In this document: positions 8,833 to 19,570 of the stretch, in pieces
How positions within the stretch are numbered: the first letter of the stretch is position 1
Layout: each line of letters starts with the position of its first letter
NCBI RefSeq assembly: GCF_016865485.1
Contig: NZ_AP024452.1
Coordinates: forward strand, 3,122,501 to 3,186,500
Length of the DNA stretch: 64,000 nt
Reading direction: 5' to 3'
Source: Luteitalea sp. TBR-22
Lineage (GTDB): Bacteria > Acidobacteriota > Vicinamibacteria > Vicinamibacterales > Vicinamibacteraceae
The notes under the pieces: generated by a model
Told to the model about the DNA's origin: nothing
The model's input: only the letters and a program-made list of their open reading frames with translations
Database searches by the model: none
Made by a program: the position numbers and the translations under genes

Positions 8833-9729
8833 CTATTCGTCCTGAGCCGACGGCGCGTCGCTCTCCGCCCCTTCACCCGGGCGCTCGACCGCGAGTGATC
8901 GCTGCGCCTTCAGATCGTCAAGGATGCGCTCGAGGGTCTCGATGACCTCTTCAGGCTCGACGTCGGTCTTCTTGAAACTGAGCTGGAAGGCGAACTGCCT
9001 GGTCGGCGCCTTGTAGCTGAACGTGAACGGCTTGGGCCGGGCCCCGCCACGCCGGGCGGTCTTGCTCTTGACCTGCTCGCGGAGCTCCTGGCGCGTCATG
9101 CCACCGCTTCGCGACATCTGCTCGACCAGGGCTGCCATCTTCTCCGGTTCGCCTTGCCTAACTACCTGTAAAAGCAACGACTTGGAGGAAATGTCGGCCA
9201 GCCGACAAAGCTGCTTGATGTGCTCGGGCATCTGGTTCAGCGAGAGCGACTCGGTGATCACCGTGCGGCTCTTGCCAAGCTTCTGCGCGAGGGTCTCGTG
9301 TGTGTACCCGGCCTTCTGGCACAGGGCGTGGAGTGCTTCGGCCTCCTCGAACGGCGTGAGGTCCTTGCGCTGGATGTTCTCGACCAGCGCGATCTCGAGG
9401 ATCCCCACGTCATCCACATCGCGGATGACCACGGGCAACTCCTCGATCCCGGCGCGGACGGCCGCCTGGTAGCGACGCTCCCCGGCGACGATCTGGAAGC
9501 GGGACCCGCGCTGCCGGACCACGATCGGCTCGATGAGGCCCTGTTCCTTCACCGACGAGATCAGCTCGGTGAGGTCCCCCATCACTTGCCGAGGCTGGTT
9601 GGGATTCGGGTCGATCTGCTCGATCGGAATCATGCGGCCCACGGGCGCACCAGCCGAAGCCGTGAGCGTCTCGACGTAATGCGCGTCATGGCGCATGCGC
9701 ACCGATTCCGGCAATCCGCGCTTAGACAC
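8833..9729 (-). CDS. parB: Chromosome partitioning protein ParB
   Basis: A 298-residue centromere-binding CTPase. The ParB/Srx domain carries GERRYQA at residues 83-89 and ENIQR at 117-121, the two conserved CTP-binding boxes. A helix-turn-helix follows (TLAQKLGKSRTVITESLSL), then a Lys/Arg-rich linker and a C-terminal dimerisation segment. The N-terminal LPES-like stretch before PIEQIDPNPNQPR is the usual ParA-contact region. It starts with GTG and overlaps the parA stop by 8 bp, so the pair is translationally coupled. ParB loads at parS and spreads to drive origin segregation. I saw no copy of the canonical parS palindrome in this window. Confidence 0.95.
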   Translation of the reverse strand: MSKRGLPESVRMRHDAHYVETLTASAGAPVGRMIPIEQIDPNPNQPRQVMGDLTELISSVKEQGLIEPIVVRQRGSRFQIVAGERRYQAAVRAGIEELPVVIRDVDDVGILEIALVENIQRKDLTPFEEAEALHALCQKAGYTHETLAQKLGKSRTVITESLSLNQMPEHIKQLCRLADISSKSLLLQVVRQGEPEKMAALVEQMSRSGGMTRQELREQVKSKTARRGGARPKPFTFSYKAPTRQFAFQLSFKKTDVEPEEVIETLERILDDLKAQRSLAVERPGEGAESDAPSAQDE

Positions 9730-10480
9730 GGCTGAGAACCTCCTCGCTGACGCTGTAGTACTCCGACGCGCCCGACGACTCCGGGGCGAAGCTGAAGATC
9801 GCTTCCTTGTACGCCGGGCTCTCCTCGAGCCGCACGCTCTTCGTGATCACGGTCTTGAACACCTTGGGGCCGAACACTTTCTGGATCTGGTCACGGATGT
9901 CGCGCGCAAGGCTCGTGCGCTTGTCGTGCATCGTGATGAGCACGCCCAGCACCTGCAGCGACGGGTTCGCCCGCACCTGGACCTTGCTCACGGTTTCAAG
10001 CAGGTCGTCGGTGCCTTCGAGGGCGAAGTAGGAGGACTGGATGGGCACCACGAGGTGCGACGCCGCCACCAGGGCATTCACCGTCAACAGCCCGAGCGTC
10101 GGCGGGCAGTCGATCACGATGTAGGGGTACTCCGCCTCGAGCGGGGCGAGCTTTTCCTTCAGCCGGAAATGCGCGTCGAGTTCTCCCACGAGCTTGGCTT
10201 CGAGCTTCGCGAGCGCGATGCGAGCCGGAGCGATGCTCAGGTGCGGCTGGTTCGTTGGCCGGATCACCGAGGGCAGAGTGGCCCCGCCCTCCCCCGTCAA
10301 CGCCTCGAACATGTTCGGCCCCACGGCCGCCATGTCGAGGAACGACATCGTGCTGTTGGCCTGGGGATCGAGGTCGACGAGCAGCGTCGGCCGTCCCCGG
10401 AGGGCCAGGGCGGCAGCGAGGTTGATGGCGGTCGTGGTCTTTCCGACGCCGCCCTTCTGGTTGGCAATGGCCAGGATCAT
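9722..10480 (-). CDS. parA: Chromosome partitioning ATPase ParA
   Basis: A 252-residue deviant-Walker ATPase that moves ParB-bound origins over the nucleoid. The deviant Walker A motif KGGVGKTT is at residues 9-16, Walker A-prime DLDPQ at 36-40, and Walker B is in VIDCPPTLGLL. The ATG at 10480 is chosen because it places MILAIANQKGG at the N-terminus, as in all chromosomal ParA proteins. An upstream frame extension to 10570 has no family similarity. The gene lies 86 bp after bfn and overlaps parB. The short N-terminus without a DNA-binding domain marks it as chromosomal type Ib-like rather than plasmid type Ia. Confidence 0.95.
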   Translation of the reverse strand: MILAIANQKGGVGKTTTAINLAAALALRGRPTLLVDLDPQANSTMSFLDMAAVGPNMFEALTGEGGATLPSVIRPTNQPHLSIAPARIALAKLEAKLVGELDAHFRLKEKLAPLEAEYPYIVIDCPPTLGLLTVNALVAASHLVVPIQSSYFALEGTDDLLETVSKVQVRANPSLQVLGVLITMHDKRTSLARDIRDQIQKVFGPKVFKTVITKSVRLEESPAYKEAIFSFAPESSGASEYYSVSEEVLSRV

Positions 10481-10566
10481 CTTGCGGCAAGTGGTCGTCG
10501 ACGGTCGGCAATGAGGCGGCGGTCGAACGGAAGCGCCCCCGCGCATTCTACGGGATGCCCGCCCAT

Positions 10567-11049
10567 TCACATCTTGTACTTGCCCATGTCCTCGGGATCG
10601 AGGCTCTCCAGCCAGTGCTGCAGACGCTCGGTGTCCTGCGGCGTCGGCGCCTCGAGCGGCCGGGCGTCCGACAGGACGTGCTCGGACACGTACACCGGCG
10701 CACGCGTGCGGAGGGCCAGCGCCAGGGCATCCGATGGCCGGGCGTCGATGGCCACGACCTCGCCCTGCACCGCGAGCGAGACCAGCGCGTAGAACGTGCC
10801 TTCGCGCACGTCCGTGATGTGCACTTCCGTCACCGTGCCGCCGAGCGCATCGATCACGTGCTTCAGCAGGTCATGCGTCATCGGCCGCGCCGACGCGCTG
10901 TTTTCCAGCTGAAGGGCCACGGCATGGGCCTCGAACATCCCGATCCAGATGGGGAGCGTCCGCTCCCCATCCTCGTCGCGCAGCACGAGGATCGGCATGT
11001 TGGTCACCGGGTCCATCATCAGTCCCTTGATCAGCATCCGCACGCTCAT
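10567..11049 (-). CDS. Bifunctional nuclease family (DUF151) protein
   Basis: A 160-residue protein of the BFN/DUF151 family. Characteristic segments are LPIWIGMFEAHAVALQLE, RPMTHDLLKHVIDALGG and ARPSDALALALRTRAPVYV. Plant and thermophile members have been reported to show DNase/RNase activity in vitro; the role in most bacteria is unknown. It overlaps miaB by 4 bp (ATGA), so it is translated as a coupled partner of the tRNA-modifying enzyme. This miaB-bfn order is frequently conserved. Family is firm; biological function is uncertain. Confidence 0.88.
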   Translation of the reverse strand: MSVRMLIKGLMMDPVTNMPILVLRDEDGERTLPIWIGMFEAHAVALQLENSASARPMTHDLLKHVIDALGGTVTEVHITDVREGTFYALVSLAVQGEVVAIDARPSDALALALRTRAPVYVSEHVLSDARPLEAPTPQDTERLQHWLESLDPEDMGKYKM

Positions 11050-12372
11050 GAGACCTCCACGTCGACCAGTTCACCGCGCACGCTGTTGGGACCGGCGGCC
11101 GTGATGCGAACCCGAGCCAGCCGGCCCAGCAGCCCAGGCTCGCCAGGGAAGTTGACCACCGTGTTCCCGCTCGTCCGCCCCGACAGCTCATGGTCCCGGC
11201 GACGACTGGTGGCATCGACCAGCACGGTCTCGACCTTGCCGACCGACTGCTGGTGCAGCTCCGACTGGATGGCGCGCTGCAAGGCCTGCAGTTCGACGAT
11301 GCGTCGCGTCTTCTCGTCCTCGGGCACGTCGTCTGGCATCCGCTTGATGGCCAACGTTCGCGGCCGCGGCGAGTACTTGAACGAGAACATGCTGTGGAAG
11401 CGGACGGCCGCCGTGAGGCTGAGGGTGTCCTCGAAGTCGGCAGCGGTCTCCCCCGGGAAGCCGACGATCATGTCGGTGCTGAGACAGATGCCGGGCACCG
11501 CCTCGCGCACCTCCTGGATGATCTCCAGGTATCGCTCACGCGAGTACCGCCGACGCATGGCCGCCAGCACCCTTGTGGAGCCGGACTGGACCGGCAGATG
11601 CAGGTGCCGACACACCTTCGGCAGGGTCCGGTACGCCTCGAGCAAGCGCGGGGTCACGTGACGCGGATGGGGACTGGCAAAGCGGATGCGCTCCACGCCG
11701 GGCACGTCGTGGACCTTCGCCAGCAGCCCCGCGAAATCGCAGTCGGCATCGTCTGGGGCCTGGTAGTGGTTGACGATCTGCCCCAGCAGCTGGATTTCGC
11801 GGTGCCCGCGCGCGGCGGCTTCGCGCACCTCGGCCAGGATCTCGGCCGACGGCCGCATCCGTTCGTGACCGCGCGTGTAAGGCACGACGCAGAAGGCGCA
11901 GAACTCGTTGCAGCCCTCGATGATGTTCACGTAGGCCTTGACCGAATCGGCGCGGCGCGCGATTCCCAGCGGGAACGAGACGTCCTCGTGGGGATTGATG
12001 TCCACCTGCGGCCCCACCGTCTCTTCGAGGGCGCGGGTCACGAGCATCGGGAGCTGCTTGACGCGTTGGGTGCCGACCACCACGTCGATGAGACGCGACC
12101 GCTTCAGGAGCGCGGCCCCCTCCTGTTGGGCGACGCAGCCGGTGACGGCAATCACCGGGCTGTTGCCGACGGCCTGCGCGGCCTCACGGAACTCGCCGAG
12201 GCGCGTGAACAGCTTCTCTTCCGCGCGCTCACGCACGCTGCAGGTGTTGATGACGATCACGTCGGCGTCTGCGGGATCGGCGGTGGCCTCGAATCCCGCG
12301 GACTCGAGCAGGCCGGCCAGCCGTTCGCCGTCGTGCATGTTCATCTGGCATCCGTAGGCCTCGACCAGGTAC

Positions 12373-12383
<11 letters not shown>
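11046..12383 (-). CDS. miaB: tRNA-2-methylthio-N6-isopentenyladenosine synthase MiaB
   Basis: A 445-residue radical-SAM methylthiotransferase that adds a 2-methylthio group to i6A37 of tRNAs reading UNN codons. All six cluster ligands are present. C12, C48 and C83 in the N-terminal UPF0004 domain (YGCQMN, NTCSV, TGCVAQ) bind the auxiliary 4Fe-4S cluster. C158, C162 and C165 (EGCNEFCAFC) bind the radical-SAM cluster. The C-terminus (residues about 375-445) is a TRAM RNA-binding domain. The start is GTG and overlaps the recN stop by 11 bp. RGHERMRP after the CxxxCxxC motif is typical of MiaB rather than RimO or MtaB. Confidence 0.95.
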
Positions 12384-14106
<1,723 letters not shown>

Positions 14107-14181
14107 GGACGAGGGGACGCAGGTCGACCGCTGGGACTGACGGGCCCGCCGAATGACCAGAACTGCAACGATATCATGGAG

Positions 14182-14211
14182 TTGACCCCTGTTTTCGGGG
14201 CGTGGTACGCT
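14182..14211 (+). promoter_or_regulatory. Candidate sigma-70 promoter of the tol-pal operon
   Basis: TTGACC at 14182-14187 and TACGCT at 14206-14211 are separated by 18 bp. They lie in the divergent recN/tolQ gap about 50 bp before the tolQ start. No better -35/-10 pair is visible in this gap. Confidence 0.5.
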
Positions 14212-14254
14212 TGCATGTTCGCGCCTTCCCAGCGGCGCATCCATCATGCATAGC

Positions 14255-14259
14255 GGAGG
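14255..14259 (+). promoter_or_regulatory. Shine-Dalgarno that fixes the tolQ TTG start
   Basis: GGAGG is followed after 5 nt by TTG at 14265. The next in-frame ATG-like codons are far downstream, inside the coding region, so this site decides the start. Confidence 0.75.
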
Positions 14260-14264
14260 CCTGT

Positions 14265-15017
14265 TTGCAGACGCTCTGGGTGTGCGCTCTTGCCCTGCAG
14301 GAGCTGGCCGGGCCCGCGGCGGAGACCGCGGAATCGGCGACTGACGTCATTTCCCTCGTCACCCGGACCGGGCTCATCGAGCAGCTCGTCCTCGCCCTTC
14401 TCGTCCTTTTTTCGGTCGTGTCCTGGGGCATCGTCGCCTACAAGGCATGGGCGTTCCGCAAGGCCGACGCGCAGACGCGCCAGTTTCTGGACGTCTTCCG
14501 CCGCAGCAGCAAGTTCTCCGAGGTCCAGGCGGTGTGCCGGTCGCTCGGCGAGAGCCCGCTCGTGGGGCTGTTCCAGGCCGGCTACGGCGAGCTCAACGCG
14601 CAGTTGCGTGGGACGGGCGACAAGCCGGCAGCGGGCGTGCCTCGTCCAACGCTCAAGAGTCTCGAGGCCGTGGACCGCGCGCTCCTGCGCGCCAGCGGCA
14701 CCGAGTTGGCCAAGCTCGAGGAGCGCGTGGGATTCCTGGCGACGACGGCGAGCATCACGCCCTTCATCGGACTCTTCGGGACGGTGTGGGGGATCATGAC
14801 GGCGTTCCAGGCGATTGGCGCGGTGGGATCCTCCAACCTGGCCGTGGTAGCGCCGGGCATTGCCTCGGCCCTGATCGCGACGGCTGCCGGCCTGTTCGCG
14901 GCCATCCCGGCCGTCTACTTCTACAACCACTTCACCGCCAAGGTACGCGGGTTCGCATCGGCGATGGAGGACTTCTCGCTGGAGTTCCTCAACATCTCCG
15001 AGCGCAACTTCACCTAG
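14265..15017 (+). CDS. tolQ: Tol-Pal proton channel subunit TolQ
   Basis: A 250-residue MotA/TolQ/ExbB proton-channel protein of the inner membrane. Membrane helices lie at about 37-57, 150-170 and 195-215, the usual three. The conserved channel segments are TASITPFIGLFGTVWGIMTAF and GIASALIATAAGLFAAIPAV. With TolR it converts proton-motive force into outer-membrane constriction at the division site. The TTG start is supported by a GGAGG 5 nt upstream. It is the first gene of a six-gene tol-pal operon, 21 bp before tolR. The full operon context makes TolQ far more likely than ExbB. Confidence 0.92.
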   Translation: MQTLWVCALALQELAGPAAETAESATDVISLVTRTGLIEQLVLALLVLFSVVSWGIVAYKAWAFRKADAQTRQFLDVFRRSSKFSEVQAVCRSLGESPLVGLFQAGYGELNAQLRGTGDKPAAGVPRPTLKSLEAVDRALLRASGTELAKLEERVGFLATTASITPFIGLFGTVWGIMTAFQAIGAVGSSNLAVVAPGIASALIATAAGLFAAIPAVYFYNHFTAKVRGFASAMEDFSLEFLNISERNFT

Positions 15018-15038
15018 GCCCCGTCCCGGACAGACCAC

Positions 15039-15503
<465 letters not shown>

Positions 15504-15510
15504 CAGACGC

Positions 15511-16314
15511 GTGGCTGCCCCGACGCCCTCCTTCGCGCTTGCCGGCGGGCCGTCCCTGCGACGGACCTCCGGCCCCGACGGCTTCAAGCGGATGGTGCTG
15601 CTGTCGCTGGCGGCGCACGCCGCGCTGATCCTGCTGGTGGCCCTGATGCCGTCCTCGTGGCGCACCCATCGCGACGAGCCGAAGAACGTGATGACGATCA
15701 GCCTCGGTGGCGCGCCCGGGCCGCGCGCCGGCGGGTTGACGACGATGTCGGGCCGTCCCGTGCAGCAGGCCGTCGAGCCGAAGCCCGAGGCCAAACCGCT
15801 CCCGGTCACTCCTCCCGCGGCCAAGCCGCCCGAGATGACCGAGCCGACCAGGACGGCACCGAAGGCCACCCCGAAGCCGGTCACCCCCCCGCAGACGACG
15901 ACCGAGCAGGCCCGGGGCCGGACGCCGACCACCGGCGCGCGCGTCAGCGAGGGACAGGCCAAGGCCGACACCGGCGTCGTGAGCGACAGCATCGGCCTCT
16001 CGACCGGCGGTGGTGGTGCCGGCGGGCAGATCAACCTGGGCAACTTCTGCTGCCCGGGCTACGTGTCCGAGATGCTGCAGATCATCCAGCGGAACTTCCG
16101 ACAGCAGCAGGGCACGACCGGCTCGACGGTGATGCGCTTCGTGATCGATCGCCAGGGCACGCTCAGCGAGATCTCGGTGGCGCGCACCAGCCGCAACTTC
16201 CTGCTCGACCAGGCGGCCCAGCGAGCGCTGGTGCTCACCAAGCTGCCGCCACTGCCGCGCGAGTACACGAACCCGACGCTGACGGTGAACCTGGAATTCA
16301 ACTTCACCCCATGA
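15511..16314 (+). CDS. TolA-like energy transducer (TonB-family C-terminus)
   Basis: A 267-residue inner-membrane-anchored transducer in the tolA position. It has one helix at about 27-46, a Pro/Thr/Lys-rich periplasmic linker (about 85-150; KPEAKPLPVTPPAAKPPE), and a C-terminal TonB/TolA fold at about 175-267 (GSTVMRFVIDRQGTLSEI, AAQRALVLTKLPPLP). It is shorter than E. coli TolA (421) and lacks a long helical domain II. Two adjacent cysteines, C180-C181 (NFCCPGYVSEM), stand at the start of the C-terminal domain and are not a usual TolA or TonB feature. The GTG start lies 7 bp after tolR, and the end overlaps tolB by ATGA. The role as TolA is inferred from position. Confidence 0.82.
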   Translation: MAAPTPSFALAGGPSLRRTSGPDGFKRMVLLSLAAHAALILLVALMPSSWRTHRDEPKNVMTISLGGAPGPRAGGLTTMSGRPVQQAVEPKPEAKPLPVTPPAAKPPEMTEPTRTAPKATPKPVTPPQTTTEQARGRTPTTGARVSEGQAKADTGVVSDSIGLSTGGGGAGGQINLGNFCCPGYVSEMLQIIQRNFRQQQGTTGSTVMRFVIDRQGTLSEISVARTSRNFLLDQAAQRALVLTKLPPLPREYTNPTLTVNLEFNFTP

Positions 16315-17741
16315 CGAAGACCGCTCCCCGCTTCCTCCTGACCGCGGCCCTCGGGGCCCTCGCCTCCACGGTGCTGGTGCTCGCCGCGCCGGACGTGCGG
16401 CAGGCCCCGACGACGCCGCCCGCGCAGCCGCCCGCCTCGCAGGCGCCACCCGCGGGCACGCCGCCGGCCACGCAGCAGCCCACCGAGATCTCCACGGCGA
16501 TCTCGCTGAGCGGCGGCGCCGCGCCACGGCTCGCCGTGCCGTCGTTCATCGCCGGCGCCGACCTGAAAGGGCCGGCCGAGACCATCGCGCAGGTGCTCTG
16601 GGACGATCTCCGGTTCGAGCGCGAGTTCGACCTGATCCCTCGCGCCGCCTACGCGCCGATCACGCCCGCGACGTCGATGGAGACGGTGCCCTTCGCGCAG
16701 TGGAAGGAACTCGGCGCCAACTACGTGCTGATCGGCACGGTGCGCCAGAATGCCTCGAGCCTGACCGTGCAGGCACGCCTGTTCGACGTGTCGTCGCAGC
16801 GCAGCATGTGGGCCAAGGAGTACACGGCGTCGGCCAACAACCCGCGTGCGTTCGCCCACACCATCGCCGACGAACTGCACAAGGACACGCGCTCGCTCGC
16901 CGGCGTGGCGCGCACCAAGCTGGCCTTCGCCAGCGACCGCGATGGCGAGGCGGCGCGCGGCACGGTCGAGCAGCGCAGCATCAAGGAGATCTACATCGCC
17001 GACTACGACGGCGAGAGCCAGCGGCGGGTGACCGTCAACCGGTCGCTCGCGATCAACCCGAGTTGGTCGGCCGACGGGCGAGCCATCGCCTACACGTCGT
17101 ACCGGCGCGGCTATCCGGACATCTACGTGTCCTACATCTACCAGGGCAAGATGGACCAGCCGGCCAACGGCACCGAGACGGTGCACAACTTCCTCCCGGC
17201 GTTCGCCCCCGACGGCTCGAAGATCGCGTTCATGACCAACCGCGACGGCAACATGGAGATCTACGTCGTCAACCGCGACGGATCGAACCTGCGCCGGGTC
17301 ACCCGTCACCCCGGCAATGACTCGACGCCGACCTGGTCGCCGGCCGGCAACCAGATCGCCTTCACGTCGGACCGGTCCGGATCGCCGCAGATCTACATCG
17401 TCGATGCCGACGGCATCGGCCAGCCGCGCCGGATCACCAACGAATCGTGGGCCGACCGCGCCACCTGGTCGCCGGCCCCCTACAACGAGATCGCGTACGC
17501 CGGCCGCAACGGCCCCGGATTCGACATCAAGATCTTCGGCCTCGAGCAGGGCCAGATCCGTACGATCACCGACAGCACCGGCAGCAACGAGAGCCCCTCG
17601 TGGGCGCCCAACGGGCGGCACCTCGCGTTCGCCTCGACGCGCGCCGGCCGGACGCAGATTTTCACCATCGCCCGCGACGGCAACGACCTGCGCCAGGTCA
17701 CCAAGTCGGGCAACAACGTGCAGCCCAGCTGGTCCCGCTGA
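16311..17741 (+). CDS. tolB: Tol-Pal periplasmic beta-propeller TolB
   Basis: A 476-residue secreted protein. A Sec signal peptide (MTKTAPRFLLTAALGALASTVLVLAAP) is followed by a Pro/Ala/Gln-rich spacer, the TolB N-terminal domain (residues about 65-200; LWDDLRFEREFDLIPRAAY), and a six-bladed propeller of PD40/WD40-like repeats (ADGRAIAYTSYRRGYPDIYV, PDGSKIAFMTNRDGNMEIYV, PAGNQIAFTSDRSGSPQIYI). TolB links Pal in the outer membrane to TolA. The ATG overlaps the stop of the TonB-like gene, so translation is coupled. Confidence 0.95.
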   Translation: MTKTAPRFLLTAALGALASTVLVLAAPDVRQAPTTPPAQPPASQAPPAGTPPATQQPTEISTAISLSGGAAPRLAVPSFIAGADLKGPAETIAQVLWDDLRFEREFDLIPRAAYAPITPATSMETVPFAQWKELGANYVLIGTVRQNASSLTVQARLFDVSSQRSMWAKEYTASANNPRAFAHTIADELHKDTRSLAGVARTKLAFASDRDGEAARGTVEQRSIKEIYIADYDGESQRRVTVNRSLAINPSWSADGRAIAYTSYRRGYPDIYVSYIYQGKMDQPANGTETVHNFLPAFAPDGSKIAFMTNRDGNMEIYVVNRDGSNLRRVTRHPGNDSTPTWSPAGNQIAFTSDRSGSPQIYIVDADGIGQPRRITNESWADRATWSPAPYNEIAYAGRNGPGFDIKIFGLEQGQIRTITDSTGSNESPSWAPNGRHLAFASTRAGRTQIFTIARDGNDLRQVTKSGNNVQPSWSR

Positions 17742-17779
17742 TTCCGATGCGGCCCCACGCCCACAAGGAGACGTCCCGC

Positions 17780-18382
17780 ATGTCCGTTCGCCTCGTCCGC
17801 CTCATCGCCGTCTGCCTGGTGATGGTCGCCACCACCACGGCCTGCAGTCGCAAGAAGCCGCCCGTGGCGCGCCCGACGCCGCCCCCGCCGTCGGCCAGCA
17901 CCACCGTGGGCAACGCCCCGCCGCCGCCCCCTGCCCCGCTGCCGGAGCCCGAGCCGCCAGTGGCCTCGGTGCCGGCCGAGCCGGCGATCGCCGGCAGCAA
18001 CGTGGTGGACTACAACGCCCGGTCGCTCGACGAACTGAATCGCGAGTCGCCCCTGCAGCCCGTCTTCTACGGCTACGACAGCGCCGACGTCGCCGGCGAC
18101 ATGCAGGCGACCCTCCAGAAGAACGCCGACATCCTCAAGCAGTACCCGAGCTGGGTGGTGACCATCGAGGGCCACTGCGACGAGCGTGGGACCGCCGAGT
18201 ACAATCTCACGCTGGGTGACCGGCGCGCGCAGGCGGCGCGTGCCTATCTGATCTCGCTCGGGATCCCGGCCGAACGCCTCAAGACGGTGTCCTACGGCAG
18301 TGAGTTCCCGTTCGACCCGGGCTCCACCGAAGAGGCGTACGCGAAGAACCGGCGTGCGCATTTCGTGGTGACCAGCAAGTAA
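17780..18382 (+). CDS. pal: Peptidoglycan-associated lipoprotein Pal
   Basis: A 200-residue outer-membrane lipoprotein. The signal peptide ends in the lipobox TTAC with Cys22 as the lipidated residue. A proline-rich linker (about 25-75) leads to the OmpA-like peptidoglycan-binding domain (about 90-200; VFYGYDSADV, TIEGHCDERGTAEYN, LGDRRAQAARAYL, YGSEFPFDPG). An AAGGAG ribosome site at 17765-17770 lies 9 nt before the ATG. A frame open far upstream is a shadow of tolB. It anchors the outer membrane to the cell wall at division sites. Confidence 0.96.
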   Translation: MSVRLVRLIAVCLVMVATTTACSRKKPPVARPTPPPPSASTTVGNAPPPPPAPLPEPEPPVASVPAEPAIAGSNVVDYNARSLDELNRESPLQPVFYGYDSADVAGDMQATLQKNADILKQYPSWVVTIEGHCDERGTAEYNLTLGDRRAQAARAYLISLGIPAERLKTVSYGSEFPFDPGSTEEAYAKNRRAHFVVTSK

Positions 18383-18403
18383 GGCCGTACCCAGGAAGGC
18401 ATC

Positions 18404-19315
18404 ATGACGCGCATCGTGATCGGCGCCCTGACCGGCGTCCTGCTCATGGGGCTGGCCCTGCCGGCCCACGCCGCCAACCGCGAGCACCAGCAGTTGATGG
18501 CCGACATCCGCATGCTGCAGGAGCAGAACCAGCAGCTGCAGCTCGTGCTCGCGACCCTCGGCGACACGCTCAAGGCGCTGAACGCGAAACTGGACGATCA
18601 GGCCACGACCTCACGCAAGCAGTTCGCCGATCAGAAGCTGCTGATCGACAACCTGAGTGGCGACCTGCGCGTCGTGCGCGAGCGGCTCGACGAGAACAAC
18701 ACGCGGGTCGGGACGCTCGGGCAGGAACTCAACTCGTTGCGGGATGCGGTCAACGCGCTGCCCGCGCAGATCGTTCCCGCGCCCGTCACGATGGTGCCCG
18801 GCCCGAACGGCACGATGGTGCCCGCGCCGGCCCCGACGACGACTGCCCCCGGGGCCACCGCTCCGAGCGCCGCGCCCACCCAGCCGGCGCCGGCGCCGGT
18901 CGTGCCGACGGGCCCGGCCGGAGGCCTCTCTCCCCAGCGCATGTTCGACACCGCGCAGGCCGACTACGCCGCCGGCCAGTGGCCGCTGGCGATCTCGGGC
19001 TTCGAGCAGTTCATCCGCTCCTTCCCCTCCAGCGACAAGGCCGACGACGCGCAGTTCTACATCGGCGAGTCGTACCAGCTCGATGGCAAGTTCAAGGAGG
19101 CGGTCGGCGCCTACGAGAAGGTGATCGCCGATTACCCGAGCGGCGACCGTGTGCCGCAGGCGCTGTACAAGCGCGGCGTCGCACTGAGCCTGCTCGGCGA
19201 CAACGATCGCGCCCGTGAGTCGTTCCAGCAGGTGATCAGGAATTACCCGCAGAGCGAGGTCGCCGTCCTGGCCAAGCAGGTGCTCGACGGCCTCAACCGG
19301 CGCCCGCGGGAGTAA
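18404..19315 (+). CDS. cpoB: Tol-Pal accessory protein CpoB/YbgF
   Basis: A 303-residue periplasmic protein. A signal peptide is cleaved near AHA-A (residue 23). A coiled coil runs to about 110 (MLQEQNQQLQLVLATLGDTL), then a Pro/Thr-rich linker (about 125-175), then three TPR units at about 180-300 (RMFDTAQADYAAGQWPLAIS, AQFYIGESYQLDGKFKEAVG, YKRGVALSLLGDNDRARES). CpoB coordinates Tol with cell-wall synthesis. It is the last gene of the operon, and its stop codon overlaps the left arm of a repeat element. Confidence 0.92.
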   Translation: MTRIVIGALTGVLLMGLALPAHAANREHQQLMADIRMLQEQNQQLQLVLATLGDTLKALNAKLDDQATTSRKQFADQKLLIDNLSGDLRVVRERLDENNTRVGTLGQELNSLRDAVNALPAQIVPAPVTMVPGPNGTMVPAPAPTTTAPGATAPSAAPTQPAPAPVVPTGPAGGLSPQRMFDTAQADYAAGQWPLAISGFEQFIRSFPSSDKADDAQFYIGESYQLDGKFKEAVGAYEKVIADYPSGDRVPQALYKRGVALSLLGDNDRARESFQQVIRNYPQSEVAVLAKQVLDGLNRRPRE

Positions 19316-19436
19316 TTTGAAATTGGAAATTTGAAATTGATCGGCGGCCGGCCTCTCGGCCTTGCCGCTCGGGATGTTGCGAGGGGCAGCGGCGAAGCCC
19401 CGCCCCCCGAGAATTTCGAATTTCAGATTTCGAATT
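19314..19436. repeat. MITE-like element with 26-bp imperfect terminal inverted repeats
   Basis: Two AT-rich arms flank a GC-rich core of about 70 bp. The left arm (19314-19339) contains AATTTGAAATTG twice, 14 bp apart. The right arm (19411-19436), read as reverse complement, matches the left at 21 of 26 positions. The left arm supplies the last two bases of the cpoB stop codon. The core has several GC hairpins and no ORF of note. The layout resembles a miniature inverted-repeat element or a REP-like cassette. Confidence 0.5.
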
Positions 19437-19506
19437 GCCGGTGTCAGAGACTGGGCGCGCACGTCGTCACTCTCGCGCCCATCGAGACATGGAGGCACAA
19501 CTGGTA

Positions 19507-19551
19507 CCCCCACGGGGTCGTGGGGGCGTGAGGGACCCGGGATGCCCGGGT
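19507..19551. terminator. Two consecutive GC-rich hairpins ahead of ssb
   Basis: CCCCCAC (19507-19513) pairs with GTGGGGG (19520-19526), and ACCCGGG (19535-19541) pairs with CCCGGGT (19545-19551) around an ATG loop. They lie between cpoB and ssb with no T-run. Either they attenuate read-through from the tol operon or they lie in the ssb leader, only 19 nt before its start. Confidence 0.35.
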
Positions 19552-19570
19552 GGAGAGAGAGCAGGCAGGC

